Shown piece by piece: positions 7,030 through 15,875 of a DNA stretch of 64,000 bases; position 1 is the first letter of the stretch; each line of letters begins with the position of its first letter. The notes beneath the pieces were generated by a model. It was not told the origin of the DNA. It worked only from the letters and a program-made list of their open reading frames with translations, and ran no database searches. The position numbers and the translations under genes were made by a program. The DNA comes from Streptomyces sp. NBC_01439 (lineage in GTDB: Bacteria; Actinomycetota; Actinomycetes; Streptomycetales; Streptomycetaceae). The stretch is from contig NZ_CP109487.1 in NCBI RefSeq assembly GCF_036227605.1, forward strand, positions 1,860,001-1,924,000. Reading direction: 5' to 3'.

Positions 7030-8802
7030 TCAGCTCTTGCGGAAGTGGTCGACGGCGATCGTCACGGACCCTGCAGAGGTCGCCTCGACGAGCCGTACGA
7101 TCGCGACTTCCCGCTGGTCAGGGCTTCGTACGCAGAAGGGGCGCTCCTTCGCGAGCGCCTTGAAGGGCAGGGTCGTCACGGGCCGGGTCTCGATGCCCCG
7201 CGCACAGTCGTCCGGGGTCAGCTCTCCGCTTCCGTCGGCTACGAAGGCGTCGGACTCCTCGGGGAGCAGGAAGGCGTCGGAGTCGCGCGCGAGGTACCAG
7301 GCGGCCGTCTCGACGGGAACCACCTTCCCGGCGCGCAGGTCGAACTCGTAACCGGAATCCGGGGCGGTCAGCTCGGCCTGTGCGTATCCGGGCACGTACG
7401 CAGAGGCCGCCGGTCGGGGCGGGGCGGCGGTGGGTTCCACGGCGGGGGCGTCGCCCTCCTCCGGGGGCAGGCCGAACCAGTAGGCACCGCCTCCGCAGGC
7501 CAGGAGCGCCGCCGCGGCCAGGGCGACCGCGGGTAGCCGGCTCCGGTCGCGCCGCCGTTCACGGCGCGCCGGGGGCGCAGGGGCCACGGGGGTCACAGGG
7601 GCCACCGGGGGCACGGCGGCTACCGGGGCCGGACTCGGGACCGGGACCGGACTCGGGGCGGGGGCCGGGCTCGGGGCGGGGGCCGGACTCGGGGCCGGGG
7701 CGTACGGCATGGTTCCGCCCCGCCCGGCGGCCGGGGCGTGATGCGCGGCCGCCGCCCTGGTCGCCTGGAGGTGCTCCGGTACGCGTACGGGTACGGGCAC
7801 GGGCGGCCCAGGCCTGCCGGACCCCGCGGACGGGCCGGCCGGGGCCGCGGACTCCCCGGCCGGGGCCGCGGACTCCCCGGCCGGGCCGCCGTCCGCCCGG
7901 CCCCCGACCTCCTCCAGCACCGGCCGGGGCAGCCAGCCGTCGGTGAACTCCGGCCGCTGGCCCACGAGGGGGTGCGCGCGGACGGCCGCGATCAGTTCGG
8001 CGGTCGTGGGACGGTCCTGCGGGGACTTGGCCAGGCACCACGACAGCAGGTCGTGCAGCTCGGGCGGGATCCGGCCGAGGTCCGGGTGCTCGTGGACCAC
8101 CCGGTACAGGGCGCCGGACTCCGGCCCGTTCCCGAAGGGCGGGACCCCGGCCGCCACGAACCCGGCGAGCGCCCCGAGCGCGAACACGTCGGTCGCCGGC
8201 GTCACCGGGTGGCCCAGCGCCTGCTCCGGCGCCATGAAGGCGGCGGTGCCGATCCGAAGGCCCACGCCGGTCAGCGCGGCGGCGTCGGCGGCGCGCGCGA
8301 TACCGAAGTCGATCACCCGCGGCCCGTCCCCCGCGATGAGCACGTTCGCCGGCTTGAGGTCCCGGTGGACGACGCCCACCCGGTGGATCTCCTGGAGGGC
8401 CTCGGCGATGCCGGCGACGAGCAGCAGCACCGTGCGCACCGGCAGCGGCCCGTGCCGCTGCACGACCTGGTGCAGCGAGGGGCCGGGCACGTACGCCGTG
8501 GCCAGCCACGGGGTGTGGTCGTCCTCGCCCGAGTCGACCACCTGCGCCGTGAAGAGGCCGTGGATCCGGCGCGCGCTCGCCACCTCCTGGGCGAAGCGCT
8601 CGCGGAACTCCGGGTCCGCCGCGAACTCCCGCCGGACGGCCTTCAGGGCGATGGGGCGGCCGCCCGGCGTGTACGCCAGGTAGACCACCCCCATGCCGCC
8701 GGAGCCGAGCCGGGCGTGGAGGCGGTAGCCACCGATCTCGTGGGGGTCGTCGGCGGACAGGGCCGTGAGGGCGGACTGTACGCCGGGAAGCTGAGCGAAC
8801 AT
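7030..8802 (-). CDS. Membrane Ser/Thr protein kinase (PknB-like)
   Basis: A 590-residue Hanks-type kinase. Residues about 24-280 form the kinase domain with the glycine loop ARLGSGGMGVVYLAY, the VAIK-type Lys in IALKAVR, the catalytic loop VVHRDLKPANVL, DFG in VIDFGIARA, and APE in AFMAPEQALG. A long Pro/Ala-rich linker with tandem APSPAP units follows (about 370-405). One transmembrane helix comes next (about 420-440, LPAVALAAAALLACGGGAYWFG), then an extracellular domain of about 140 residues with three Cys. It lies divergent from the second TetR gene and shares the intergenic region holding operator copy 4. A link to the deiminase genes is only positional. Confidence 0.92.
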   Translation of the reverse strand: MFAQLPGVQSALTALSADDPHEIGGYRLHARLGSGGMGVVYLAYTPGGRPIALKAVRREFAADPEFRERFAQEVASARRIHGLFTAQVVDSGEDDHTPWLATAYVPGPSLHQVVQRHGPLPVRTVLLLVAGIAEALQEIHRVGVVHRDLKPANVLIAGDGPRVIDFGIARAADAAALTGVGLRIGTAAFMAPEQALGHPVTPATDVFALGALAGFVAAGVPPFGNGPESGALYRVVHEHPDLGRIPPELHDLLSWCLAKSPQDRPTTAELIAAVRAHPLVGQRPEFTDGWLPRPVLEEVGGRADGGPAGESAAPAGESAAPAGPSAGSGRPGPPVPVPVRVPEHLQATRAAAAHHAPAAGRGGTMPYAPAPSPAPAPSPAPAPSPVPVPSPAPVAAVPPVAPVTPVAPAPPARRERRRDRSRLPAVALAAAALLACGGGAYWFGLPPEEGDAPAVEPTAAPPRPAASAYVPGYAQAELTAPDSGYEFDLRAGKVVPVETAAWYLARDSDAFLLPEESDAFVADGSGELTPDDCARGIETRPVTTLPFKALAKERPFCVRSPDQREVAIVRLVEATSAGSVTIAVDHFRKS

Positions 8803-8851
8803 GCGGTGGCTCTTTCAACGATGCGGCAATGACCTGGGGCGCATCGTGCTG

Positions 8852-8871
8852 CTAACTAAAGTTTCAGTCAA
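8852..8871. promoter_or_regulatory. TetR-type operator copy 4 (between kinase and TetR paralogue 2)
   Basis: CTAACTAAAGTTTCAGTCAA keeps the right arm TTTCAGTCAA exactly and a degenerate left arm. It sits in the divergent region upstream of the TetR at 8918, so autoregulation is likely. It is the weakest of the five copies. Confidence 0.55.
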
Positions 8872-8917
8872 TGTGTGACAATGCGAGACGCACGCCGCCA
8901 GAAGGGAGGATCACCCG

Positions 8918-9523
8918 GTGTCGGATCGAAGAAGGGCCATCCTGGAGGGCGCCGCCCGGGTCATCGCCAGGCGCGGGGTCCGCGGACTGCGAGTGGGCGA
9001 CCTGGCGGCCAAGGCCGGCGTGTCGACCGCCTTGATCTACTACCACTTCAAGGACCGGACCGGCATCCTGCGGCACGCCCTGGCCTTCATCAGCGACCGG
9101 GCCGACCGCTACACGGGTGCCGCCGACGAGGTGGGCGCCGCACTCCCCGCGACGGACCCGCGCCGGCTCCTGGAGCGGATCCTGCTGCTCGAATTCCAGG
9201 ACCTGCCCGAAGTGCGCGAGAACAGCACGGCCTGGGGGGAGCTGCGGGCCCACACGATCTTCGACCCGGAACTGCGCGAGGAACTCACCGCAGCCGGTAC
9301 GGCCTGGGTGGAGGAGGTCGCCGGCCTGCTGGCCGCCGCGTGCCCGGCCGCGCCGGGCGCCGCCGTCAGCGCCGCCGCCGAGCGACTGACCGCCCTCCTG
9401 GAGGGACTGAGCGGCCGCTGGCTGAGCGGCCTGCTGCCCGTGGCGCACGCCCGCGACCTGATGCGCGCGGCGATCGGAGTCGAGGTCGACCGGCTCGGTT
9501 CCCTCGCCACGCAAATTGACTGA
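8918..9523 (+). CDS. TetR/AcrR-family regulator (paralogue 2)
   Basis: A 201-residue TetR-family repressor starting at GTG 8918, with GGAGGATCACCC upstream as the ribosome site. The helix-turn-helix lies in RAILEGAARVIARRGVRGLRVGDLAAKAGVSTALIYYHFKDRTGILR (about 5-50). The ligand-binding domain ends TALLEGLSGRWLSGLLPVAHARDLMRAAIGVEVDRL. It is closely similar over its whole length to the TetR at 5040-5621. Operator copy 5 overlaps its 3' end, and the exported lipoprotein deiminase follows. It is probably autoregulatory and may cross-regulate all five operator copies. Confidence 0.9.
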   Translation: MSDRRRAILEGAARVIARRGVRGLRVGDLAAKAGVSTALIYYHFKDRTGILRHALAFISDRADRYTGAADEVGAALPATDPRRLLERILLLEFQDLPEVRENSTAWGELRAHTIFDPELREELTAAGTAWVEEVAGLLAAACPAAPGAAVSAAAERLTALLEGLSGRWLSGLLPVAHARDLMRAAIGVEVDRLGSLATQID

Positions 9524-9535
9524 AATTCCAGTCAG
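9516..9535. promoter_or_regulatory. TetR-type operator copy 5 (upstream of lipoprotein deiminase)
   Basis: TTGACTGAAATTCCAGTCAG has an intact left arm and a right arm with a one-base shift. It overlaps the last codons of the TetR gene and lies about 170 bp upstream of the deiminase start. Confidence 0.6.
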
Positions 9536-9706
9536 TGCAACAGTGGGCGACATCCGGCCCGCACCACTTTCCCGTGCGTACCGGATGTTATCGGTGCAAA
9601 GCGTGCGCCCTTTGGATAGGGCCCGGCCCGCCGGCCTGTGCCACGCCTCCCGTGCCCGCCCTGGCCGGACGCCCCTCGCTCCGCCAGCACACGATCGGAG
9701 TCCCCC

Positions 9707-10864
9707 GTGTCGTTCACTCCCCCCACCCGCCGGTCCGTCCTCCGTACCTTCGCCGGGATCGGCGCCGCCGTCTTCGGTGCCGCGGCCTGCGGGCCCGCCG
9801 AATCCGGTACGCGGCCCGGCGCCGCCGGCTCCTCCCAGCCCGCCGCGGACGGAAAGCGCCGGTTCGGCGCCGAGTGGGAGATCCACACCCGCACCTTCAT
9901 GTCCTGGCCGGCCCTCGCCTCGGTCTGGGAGCAGGACCTGCCCTACGTGCGCGAGGACATCGCGCGGATCGCCCGGGCCGTCGGCGACTACGAAGAAGTG
10001 ATCATGATGGCCCGGCCCGACCAGGTGGCCGCGGCCCAGAAGGCCGTCGGCTCCCAGGTCGAGGTGATCCCCCTGGCCGTCGACGACCTGTGGGCCCGCG
10101 ACACCGTCCCCGTGTTCGTCGAGGAGGGCGCCAAGGTCGTCGGCGTCGACTTCAACTTCAACGGCTGGGGCAACAAGCAGGAGCACACCAACGACGCCCA
10201 GGTCGGGCGCCTGCTGCTGCAGAAGTACCAGATCCCCAGGGTGCAGGCCCCGCTCGTCGCCGAGGGCGGTTCCTTCGAGACCGACGGCGAGGGCACCCTG
10301 ATGGTCACCGAGAGCTCGATCGTCAACGACAACCGCAACAAGGGGAAGTCCCGGGACACCATCGAGGCCGAGCTCAAGCAGACCCTGGGCGTCCAGAAGG
10401 TCATCTGGCTGGCCGGCGTGCGCGGCGAGGACATCACCGACGCGCACGTGGACAGCCTCGTACGCTTCACCGCCCCCGGTGTGGTGCTGCTGGACCGCGC
10501 CCACCCCAGCACCCCGCCGGACTCCTGGTCCCGCTCCGCCGACCAGGCGAAGTCCGTCCTGTCGAAGGCGACGGACGCCCGCGGCCGCCGTTTCGAGGTC
10601 ATCGACCTCCCGCAGCCCGACCTGAACCGGATCACGGGCGAGGGGGACGACTTCGTCTCCACCTACGCCAACTTCTACGTCGCCAACGACTCGGTGTTCG
10701 TGCCCCAGTTCGGCGACCGCAAGGCGGACGACCGCGCCCGCGGCATCCTGCGGGAGCACTTCCCCAAGCGGGACGTCGTCATGGTGAAGATCGACACCAT
10801 CGCCTCGGGCGGCGGCGGCATCCACTGCTCGACCCACGACCAGCCCGGCAAGCCCGCCGCCTGA
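9707..10864 (+). CDS. Tat lipoprotein agmatine deiminase family protein
   Basis: A 385-residue agmatine deiminase/PAD_porph protein starting at GTG 9707 (VSFTPPTRRSVLRTF). The N-terminus combines a twin-arginine motif (RRSVLR) with a lipobox ending in Cys (GAAACGPAES). It should be exported folded by Tat and lipid-anchored outside. Catalytic motifs are present: DDLWARDTVPVFV, NFNGWGNKQEH, AEGGSFETDGEGTLMVTES, NDNRNKGKS, DITDAHVDSLVRF, and the nucleophile in GGGGIHCSTHDQP. It mirrors the Tat-exported paralogue at 5744 and is paired with the second TetR gene, which suggests a duplicated TetR-deiminase module. The physiological substrate is not evident. Confidence 0.9.
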   Translation: MSFTPPTRRSVLRTFAGIGAAVFGAAACGPAESGTRPGAAGSSQPAADGKRRFGAEWEIHTRTFMSWPALASVWEQDLPYVREDIARIARAVGDYEEVIMMARPDQVAAAQKAVGSQVEVIPLAVDDLWARDTVPVFVEEGAKVVGVDFNFNGWGNKQEHTNDAQVGRLLLQKYQIPRVQAPLVAEGGSFETDGEGTLMVTESSIVNDNRNKGKSRDTIEAELKQTLGVQKVIWLAGVRGEDITDAHVDSLVRFTAPGVVLLDRAHPSTPPDSWSRSADQAKSVLSKATDARGRRFEVIDLPQPDLNRITGEGDDFVSTYANFYVANDSVFVPQFGDRKADDRARGILREHFPKRDVVMVKIDTIASGGGGIHCSTHDQPGKPAA

Positions 10865-10904
10865 TCCGTCCCGCACGCGCCCCGCGCCCGTGCCCGTGCC
10901 CCCG

Positions 10905-10947
10905 CCCGCACCCCGCACCCCGCACCCCACACCCCGCACCCCGCACC
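10905..10947. repeat. GCACCCC tandem repeats
   Basis: Five to six near-perfect GCACCCC heptamers fill the gap between the lipoprotein deiminase and the DUF4436 gene. They leave little room for a separate promoter and may be slippage-derived spacer. Confidence 0.85.
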
Positions 10948-10959
10948 ACCGGAGCCACC

Positions 10960-11850
10960 GTGTCGAACTCCCACCGCCCCGCACGCCCCGCGCGCCCCGC
11001 GCGCCGCGTCCCGCTGGTGCCGGGCCTGATCCTGATCGCCATCGTCGCGGCGGTCATCGTGGGGGCGTGGCTCCAGTTCGGGGAACGCCAGGCCCTGGAC
11101 ACGGTGTACACGGCGGGGCGCGCCGACCGGGACCGCATCGACGTCAACGCCACGATCCAGCGCGTCGACGCCGCGGGCCGCGAGATGACGCTGCGCGTCC
11201 GGGTCACCCCCAGGGGCGCCCTGGCCGAGGCCGACGGTGTCTCCCCCGCCGATGACCTCACCGTCCAGACCTCGACGGCCACCCGGGGCGACCTCACCTT
11301 CAAGGCGCACCAGCGCATCTCCACGATGGACGTGCCCGTGGCCCTGACGGGCGGCTCGATCACGGACTACCCGTTCGACTCCTACGGGGCGGACGTCGGG
11401 TTCAGCGCGGTGCTCGGCGGCGAAAGGGTCCCGGTCCGGGTCACGCTCTCCAACAACGACGTCCTGTTCTCGGCGACGGTCGACGCCTCCACCGAGCAGG
11501 GCATCGCGGTCCTCGACATCGGGCTGGACCGGTCCAACAGCGTGTTCGTCTTCGCGATCTTCATGATGCTCGCCATGTGGGCGCTCGCCGTCTCGGTCCT
11601 GATCGGCGGCTGGTACCTGGTCACCCGCCGCAAGGGCCTCACCTGGCCCGCCCTCGGCTGGATGGCCGCGACCCTCTTCGCGCTGGCCGCCTTCCGGAAC
11701 ACGGCCCCGGGCTCCCCGCCCATCGGCTGCCTGCTCGACTACATCGCCTTCCTCTGGGCGGAGACCGTCATCGCGTTCTGCCTCATCACGGTGGTCATCA
11801 CGGGCATCCGTGCCGAACCCCCGGCGACGCCCCCCACGAACGCACCCTGA
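10960..11850 (+). CDS. DUF4436 family membrane protein
   Basis: A 296-residue integral membrane protein starting at GTG 10960 (VSNSHRPARP) with GGAG upstream. There is one N-terminal transmembrane helix (about 19-39, LVPGLILIAIVAAVIVGAWL). An extracytoplasmic beta-rich domain of about 150 residues follows. Three C-terminal helices end near residue 285 (VFVFAIFMMLAMWALAVSVLIGGWY, WPALGWMAATLFALAAF, FLWAETVIAFCLITVVITG). This layout fits DUF4436, a family of unknown function. It directly follows the lipoprotein deiminase and could be co-transcribed with it. Confidence 0.75.
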   Translation: MSNSHRPARPARPARRVPLVPGLILIAIVAAVIVGAWLQFGERQALDTVYTAGRADRDRIDVNATIQRVDAAGREMTLRVRVTPRGALAEADGVSPADDLTVQTSTATRGDLTFKAHQRISTMDVPVALTGGSITDYPFDSYGADVGFSAVLGGERVPVRVTLSNNDVLFSATVDASTEQGIAVLDIGLDRSNSVFVFAIFMMLAMWALAVSVLIGGWYLVTRRKGLTWPALGWMAATLFALAAFRNTAPGSPPIGCLLDYIAFLWAETVIAFCLITVVITGIRAEPPATPPTNAP

Positions 11851-11949
11851 GGGCCGGCCCGGGACGGACGCCGCGGCGCTCGCTCCCGCCGTTCACTTCC
11901 CGGCGTTCACTTCCCGGCCGGTCGCTCCCCGGCGGTCACTCGGGGGCGG

Positions 11950-12609
11950 TCACTCTGCGGCGCGTGCTGCGGGGCGGCCCGCACCGCGCGCTTCCAGTAC
12001 GAGCTTCGCTGCCGGCCATTCCGGCCGGGTGAGGCTGTACACCGCGGTGTCGCGGATCCAGCCGTCCCGCATGACCATGTGGTGCCGCAGTACGCCCTCG
12101 TGCGTCGCACCCAGCCCGGCGATCGCCGCCCGTGACTTCGCGTTCCGTACGTCTGTCAGCAGCTCGACCCGGTTCATCCCCAACGCCTCGAAGGCATGCG
12201 TCAGCATCAGCAACTTCGCCTCGGTGTTCACGCCGGTCCGCTGACGGGACTCCGCGAGGAAGGTCCAGCCGATCTCCAGCCGCCGCTGCGCGGTGTTGAT
12301 CATCATCAGTCGGGTGGAGCCGAGGACCTGCCCCGTCGCCGCGTCCACCGTCGCGTACGGGATCTGCGTGCCCTCGGCACGCGCCGCCATTGCCTCTTCG
12401 ATGAAGCCGCGGACGTCGTCCGGGTGCGGGACGGACGTCACGGCGAGCTCCCACAGGCTGCCGTCGCGCACCGCCGCGCACAGCCCGTCGTGGTGCCTCA
12501 GCTCGAGCGGCTCCAGCCGGACCCGCCCGCCCACGAGTTCCACCAGCTCCACCGGCGCCAGCCCGTTCGACGTCGCCTTCGCCTTGGCCTTTGCCTTCGC
12601 CTGCTCCAT
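11950..12609 (-). CDS. GNAT-family N-acetyltransferase (RimJ-like)
   Basis: A 219-residue GNAT acetyltransferase. RimJ/RimL-type features are VRLEPLELRHHDGL near the N-terminus, GSTRLMMINTAQRRLEIGWTFL in the core, and the acetyl-CoA segment RQRTGVNTEAKLLMLTHAFE. Then comes NRVELLTDVRNAKSRAAIAGLGATHEGVLR. It would transfer an acetyl group to an amine, perhaps a protein N-terminus or a small molecule. The first 12 residues are a low-complexity Lys-Ala run encoded by a short repeat, so the true start could be slightly downstream. It appears to be a single-gene unit. Confidence 0.85.
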   Translation of the reverse strand: MEQAKAKAKAKATSNGLAPVELVELVGGRVRLEPLELRHHDGLCAAVRDGSLWELAVTSVPHPDDVRGFIEEAMAARAEGTQIPYATVDAATGQVLGSTRLMMINTAQRRLEIGWTFLAESRQRTGVNTEAKLLMLTHAFEALGMNRVELLTDVRNAKSRAAIAGLGATHEGVLRHHMVMRDGWIRDTAVYSLTRPEWPAAKLVLEARGAGRPAARAAE

Positions 12610-12732
12610 GTCTGACCTGCCCGTCCCCCGCGTCCAACACGACGGACCGACCTTACTCGGCGCCGATCACCGGCCCCAGCGGAATTCGCCCGGGGCGGCG
12701 GCCGAGCCAGCCGGCCGCCGCGCCCCGCGCGC

Positions 12733-14103
12733 TCAGACCAGTTCGGGCTGCGGTTCGCGTCGCGGTTCCGGCAGGCGCACCGCCGTCTCCGCGGCGGCCT
12801 CCCGTTCCCACTTCTTGGTGATCCGTACGTAGCCGTAGATCACCGAGGCCATGGCGAGGAGGAGCAGCGGCCCGAACACCCACGGATACGCGGCCAGCTG
12901 CACCGACAGATAGCGGTACGAGATCAGGTACGCGACGAACACCGCGGTGCCGTAGGTGGTCAGCAGGATGCCGGACCGGTCCCAGCCGCGCGCGAGCGAG
13001 CGCAGCGCCGTCTCGATGGTGACCGTGAACACCACGCCGGCGATGATGTCCGCGCCGTAGTGGTAGCCGAAGCCCAGGGTGGCGCCGAGCGTGGCGATCA
13101 GCCAGAACGTGCCCGCGTAGCGCAGCGCCCGAGGGGCCCTGCGGGAATGGATGAAGATCGCGGTGGCCCACGCCGTGTGCAGGCTGGGCATGCAGTTGCG
13201 CGGGGTGAACTCGTCGAAGGGCATCGGTCCGGGAGTACCGAGCGGCGGTGGCGTGTTCGGCCACAGGTCGGCCACCGCCCACTGCGCGCCGTCGGCGCCG
13301 TAGGCGAAGATCGGTCCGACCACGGGGAAGATCATGTAGATGCCCGGCCCGAGCAGCCCGATGACCAGGAAGGTGCGCACCAGGTGGTGGCTCGGGAAGC
13401 GGCGCAGGGCCGCCACGTGGCGCAGCTGGTACAGGGCGACGGCGACCGCGGCGACCGCGAGCTGGATGTAGACGAATTCGAGGACCCGGAAGCCGACCGT
13501 GCCGGTGGCCTCGACGATCTTGCCGGCCACCCACGACGGATTGCCCAGGGCGTGGTCGGCGGTCGCCACGTACTGGTCGAGCACCATCGGGCGGGACTTC
13601 GAGGTGATCAGCAGCCAGGTGTAGCCGGTCTTGCGGCCGGTCACCAGCAGCAGGGCCAGCCCCACGCCCTTGAGCAGGAGGAGACGCTCCCGTCCGGTGC
13701 GACGCGTGACGGCGATGACGGCCCAGGCCAAGGTCACCAGCAACGCGCCGTTGCCGAACATCATCTGGGCGCCGACCACCCACCGCACGAGCCAGAAGAC
13801 GAGGTCGATGCCGATCGCGGCGGCGAGCCCGATGAAGCGCTGCCGCCAGGTGAGCACGACCATCATCAGCGCCATGCTGGCGTACAACACCGTGCCCGAT
13901 TGGGGGGCGAAGATCACTTCTCGGGTCTGGACGGTGATCGGACCCGGCACGCCGTACTGGCGCGCGGCCAGCTCCAGTGCAACGAGGAATCCTAGGCCGA
14001 TCACACCCACCGCGGTCCACAGCACGACCCGGGGTCGGGGACGCGCGGCGGACCTGGTGCCGTCGCCTATTCGAGAAAGAACCCGCGATATCGAAGATGT
14101 CAA
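12733..14103 (-). CDS. PAP2-superfamily membrane phosphatase/transferase
   Basis: A 456-residue multi-spanning membrane protein of the PAP2 (type 2 phosphatidic acid phosphatase) superfamily, resembling the inositol phosphotransferase-like PAP2_3 group. The catalytic motifs are NCMPSLHTAWATAIF, with the active-site His, and FGYHYGADIIAGVVF, with the second His and the Asp. About ten hydrophobic helices are visible, including WTAVGVIGLGFLVALELAA near the N-terminus. The likely role is removing or transferring phosphate on a lipid or polyprenyl substrate at the membrane. The substrate cannot be read from sequence. Confidence 0.88.
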   Translation of the reverse strand: MTSSISRVLSRIGDGTRSAARPRPRVVLWTAVGVIGLGFLVALELAARQYGVPGPITVQTREVIFAPQSGTVLYASMALMMVVLTWRQRFIGLAAAIGIDLVFWLVRWVVGAQMMFGNGALLVTLAWAVIAVTRRTGRERLLLLKGVGLALLLVTGRKTGYTWLLITSKSRPMVLDQYVATADHALGNPSWVAGKIVEATGTVGFRVLEFVYIQLAVAAVAVALYQLRHVAALRRFPSHHLVRTFLVIGLLGPGIYMIFPVVGPIFAYGADGAQWAVADLWPNTPPPLGTPGPMPFDEFTPRNCMPSLHTAWATAIFIHSRRAPRALRYAGTFWLIATLGATLGFGYHYGADIIAGVVFTVTIETALRSLARGWDRSGILLTTYGTAVFVAYLISYRYLSVQLAAYPWVFGPLLLLAMASVIYGYVRITKKWEREAAAETAVRLPEPRREPQPELV

Positions 14104-14211
14104 TTTCCGGCCGCTTATCGTGGTCCAACGTGAACATTGTCAGACCGGACATGTTAACGGAGTGGGTAGGTTTGATTGATCGAGGGTGCCTTATCTGACC
14201 GGAAAATGTGA

Positions 14212-14244
14212 CCGGTTGCCGCCCCCGGCGGGGACGGCAACCGG
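14212..14244 (-). terminator. Hairpin downstream of flotillin gene
   Basis: Arms CCGGTTGCCG (14212-14221) and CGGCAACCGG (14235-14244) form a 10-bp perfect stem with a 13-nt loop just past the minus-strand flotillin stop codon. It is likely the transcription terminator. Confidence 0.65.
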
Positions 14245-14247
14245 ACG

Positions 14248-15786
14248 TCAGTCGGTGATCGCGATCTTGCCGTTGGCCGGGACGGGCCCCGCCGGTTCGG
14301 TCGCGGTCGAGGTCGAGGTCGTGGTCGTGGTGAGCCCCTTGAGGAGCCGGGCGAGGTCGACGCCTGTGGTGGAGGAGAGAAGTTCCATGCCCTGGGCGAC
14401 GTTGTCGGTGACGGTGCGGGAGAGTTTGCTCGCGCCGTCGGTGGAGATGACGGTCATCTTGTCGATGGCGGACAGCGGTTCGGCGGCCTTGGCCACGACC
14501 TGGGGCAGTGCCTCGACCATCATCTGGATCATTGCGGCGTCGCCGTAGCTCTCGAAGGCGTCGGCCTTCTTCTGCATCGCCTCGGCCTCGGCCGCGCCCT
14601 TGGCCGCGATCGCCGCCGCTTCCGCGTCGCCCTCAAGGCGGACCGCGTCGGCGATGGCCGCGCGACGGGCGCGTTCGGCCTCACCGCGCTTGGCGCCCTC
14701 GATGGCTTCGGCCTCGGCGAGGGCGGAGCGGCGCTGCTTCTCGCCCTCACCCGTCAGGCGGGCCCGCTCGGCCTCCGCCTGGGCGGCGGCGATGGCGGCG
14801 AGGCGCTCGGCCTCGGCCTGCTTCACACGGGCCACCCGCAACGCTTCGGCCTCCTGCTCCGCCTGGTAGCGGCGGGCATCGGCGGGCTTGCGGACCTCGG
14901 TGTCGAGCTGTCGGTCGGTCAGCGCTGCCTGCCGCTCGGCGACCTTCTCCTGTTCGGCCAGGATCTGCTGCTGCCGGTCGGCGTCGGCCAGCGGGCCGGC
15001 TGCGTTCGCCTGGGCGGTGGCGGCGTCGGTCTCGGCCTTGATCTCGGCCTGGCGCAGGTACAGGGTGCGCTGTGCGACCGCGATCTCCTCCTCGGCCTTC
15101 AGCCGGGCCTGCTCGGCGGCCCGACGGGCGTTGGCCTCGGCGATGTCGGCCTCCTGCTTGGCGCGGGCGGCCTCGGGACGGCCGAGGTCCTCCAGGTAGG
15201 AGCCCTCGGTGGTGATGTCCTGGATCTGGAAGGCGTCCAGGACGAGGCCCTGGCCGGAGAGGCTGGCCTCGGCCTCCTCCGCGACCTGTCCCGCGAAAGC
15301 GGCCCGGTCGCGGATGATGTCCTCCACGGACATCCGTCCGACGATGGCCCGCAGCGCGCCGGACAGCACTTCCTGGGTGAAGCCGACGATGCCGTCCTGC
15401 TGCTGGAGGAAGCGCTGGGCGGCGGCGCGGATGGCGTCCTCGTTGCCGCCGACCTTGACGATCGCCACGCCTTCGAGGTGCGCCTTGATGCCGCGCAGCG
15501 TGACCGCTCCGCGGACGGCTATCGGAATGTGCCGGCTGGACAGGTCGAGGGTGTGGCGCTGCTGGACGAAGGGCACGACGAACACCCCGCCGCCGACCAC
15601 GACCTTCTGGCCACTGGTGTCGGTGAAGACCTGTCCAGTGGTCGGATCGGTGGACTTCTTGCCGCGCCGGCCGGTGATCAGGAAGGCCTCGCTGGGACCG
15701 GCGACCTTGTAACGGGTGACGACGACCAGTGCGAGCAGCACGAGGAGTACGACCACTCCCACGACCGGAACGACGACTGAACTCAT
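14248..15786 (-). CDS. Flotillin / SPFH-domain membrane scaffold protein
   Basis: A 512-residue flotillin-like protein starting at ATG 15786 with a GGGGGATC ribosome site. One N-terminal membrane helix (VVVPVVGVVVLLVLLALVVVT) is followed by an SPFH domain (about 30-240) with YKVAGPSEAFLITGRRGKK, VVPFVQQRHTLDLSS and a GALRAIVGRMSVEDIIRDR segment. A long Ala/Glu-rich coiled coil follows (about 250-430). It probably organises membrane microdomains. An NfeD-like gene lies 193 bp upstream on the same strand, the usual flotillin-NfeD partnership (compare Bacillus FloT-YuaF). Confidence 0.92.
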   Translation of the reverse strand: MSSVVVPVVGVVVLLVLLALVVVTRYKVAGPSEAFLITGRRGKKSTDPTTGQVFTDTSGQKVVVGGGVFVVPFVQQRHTLDLSSRHIPIAVRGAVTLRGIKAHLEGVAIVKVGGNEDAIRAAAQRFLQQQDGIVGFTQEVLSGALRAIVGRMSVEDIIRDRAAFAGQVAEEAEASLSGQGLVLDAFQIQDITTEGSYLEDLGRPEAARAKQEADIAEANARRAAEQARLKAEEEIAVAQRTLYLRQAEIKAETDAATAQANAAGPLADADRQQQILAEQEKVAERQAALTDRQLDTEVRKPADARRYQAEQEAEALRVARVKQAEAERLAAIAAAQAEAERARLTGEGEKQRRSALAEAEAIEGAKRGEAERARRAAIADAVRLEGDAEAAAIAAKGAAEAEAMQKKADAFESYGDAAMIQMMVEALPQVVAKAAEPLSAIDKMTVISTDGASKLSRTVTDNVAQGMELLSSTTGVDLARLLKGLTTTTTSTSTATEPAGPVPANGKIAITD

Positions 15787-15875
15787 GGTGGATCCCCCCT
15801 GCCCGCTCTCACGAGGCAGATCGGTGGTGGATGAGAAGGTGAAAGCACCCGGGTCGACGTCCCGGACCGGGCGCT

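Noticed and set aside
8864..10984. A long minus-strand open frame opposite TetR and the lipoprotein deiminase
   Set aside because: Low-complexity antisense shadow; both plus-strand genes have clear motifs.
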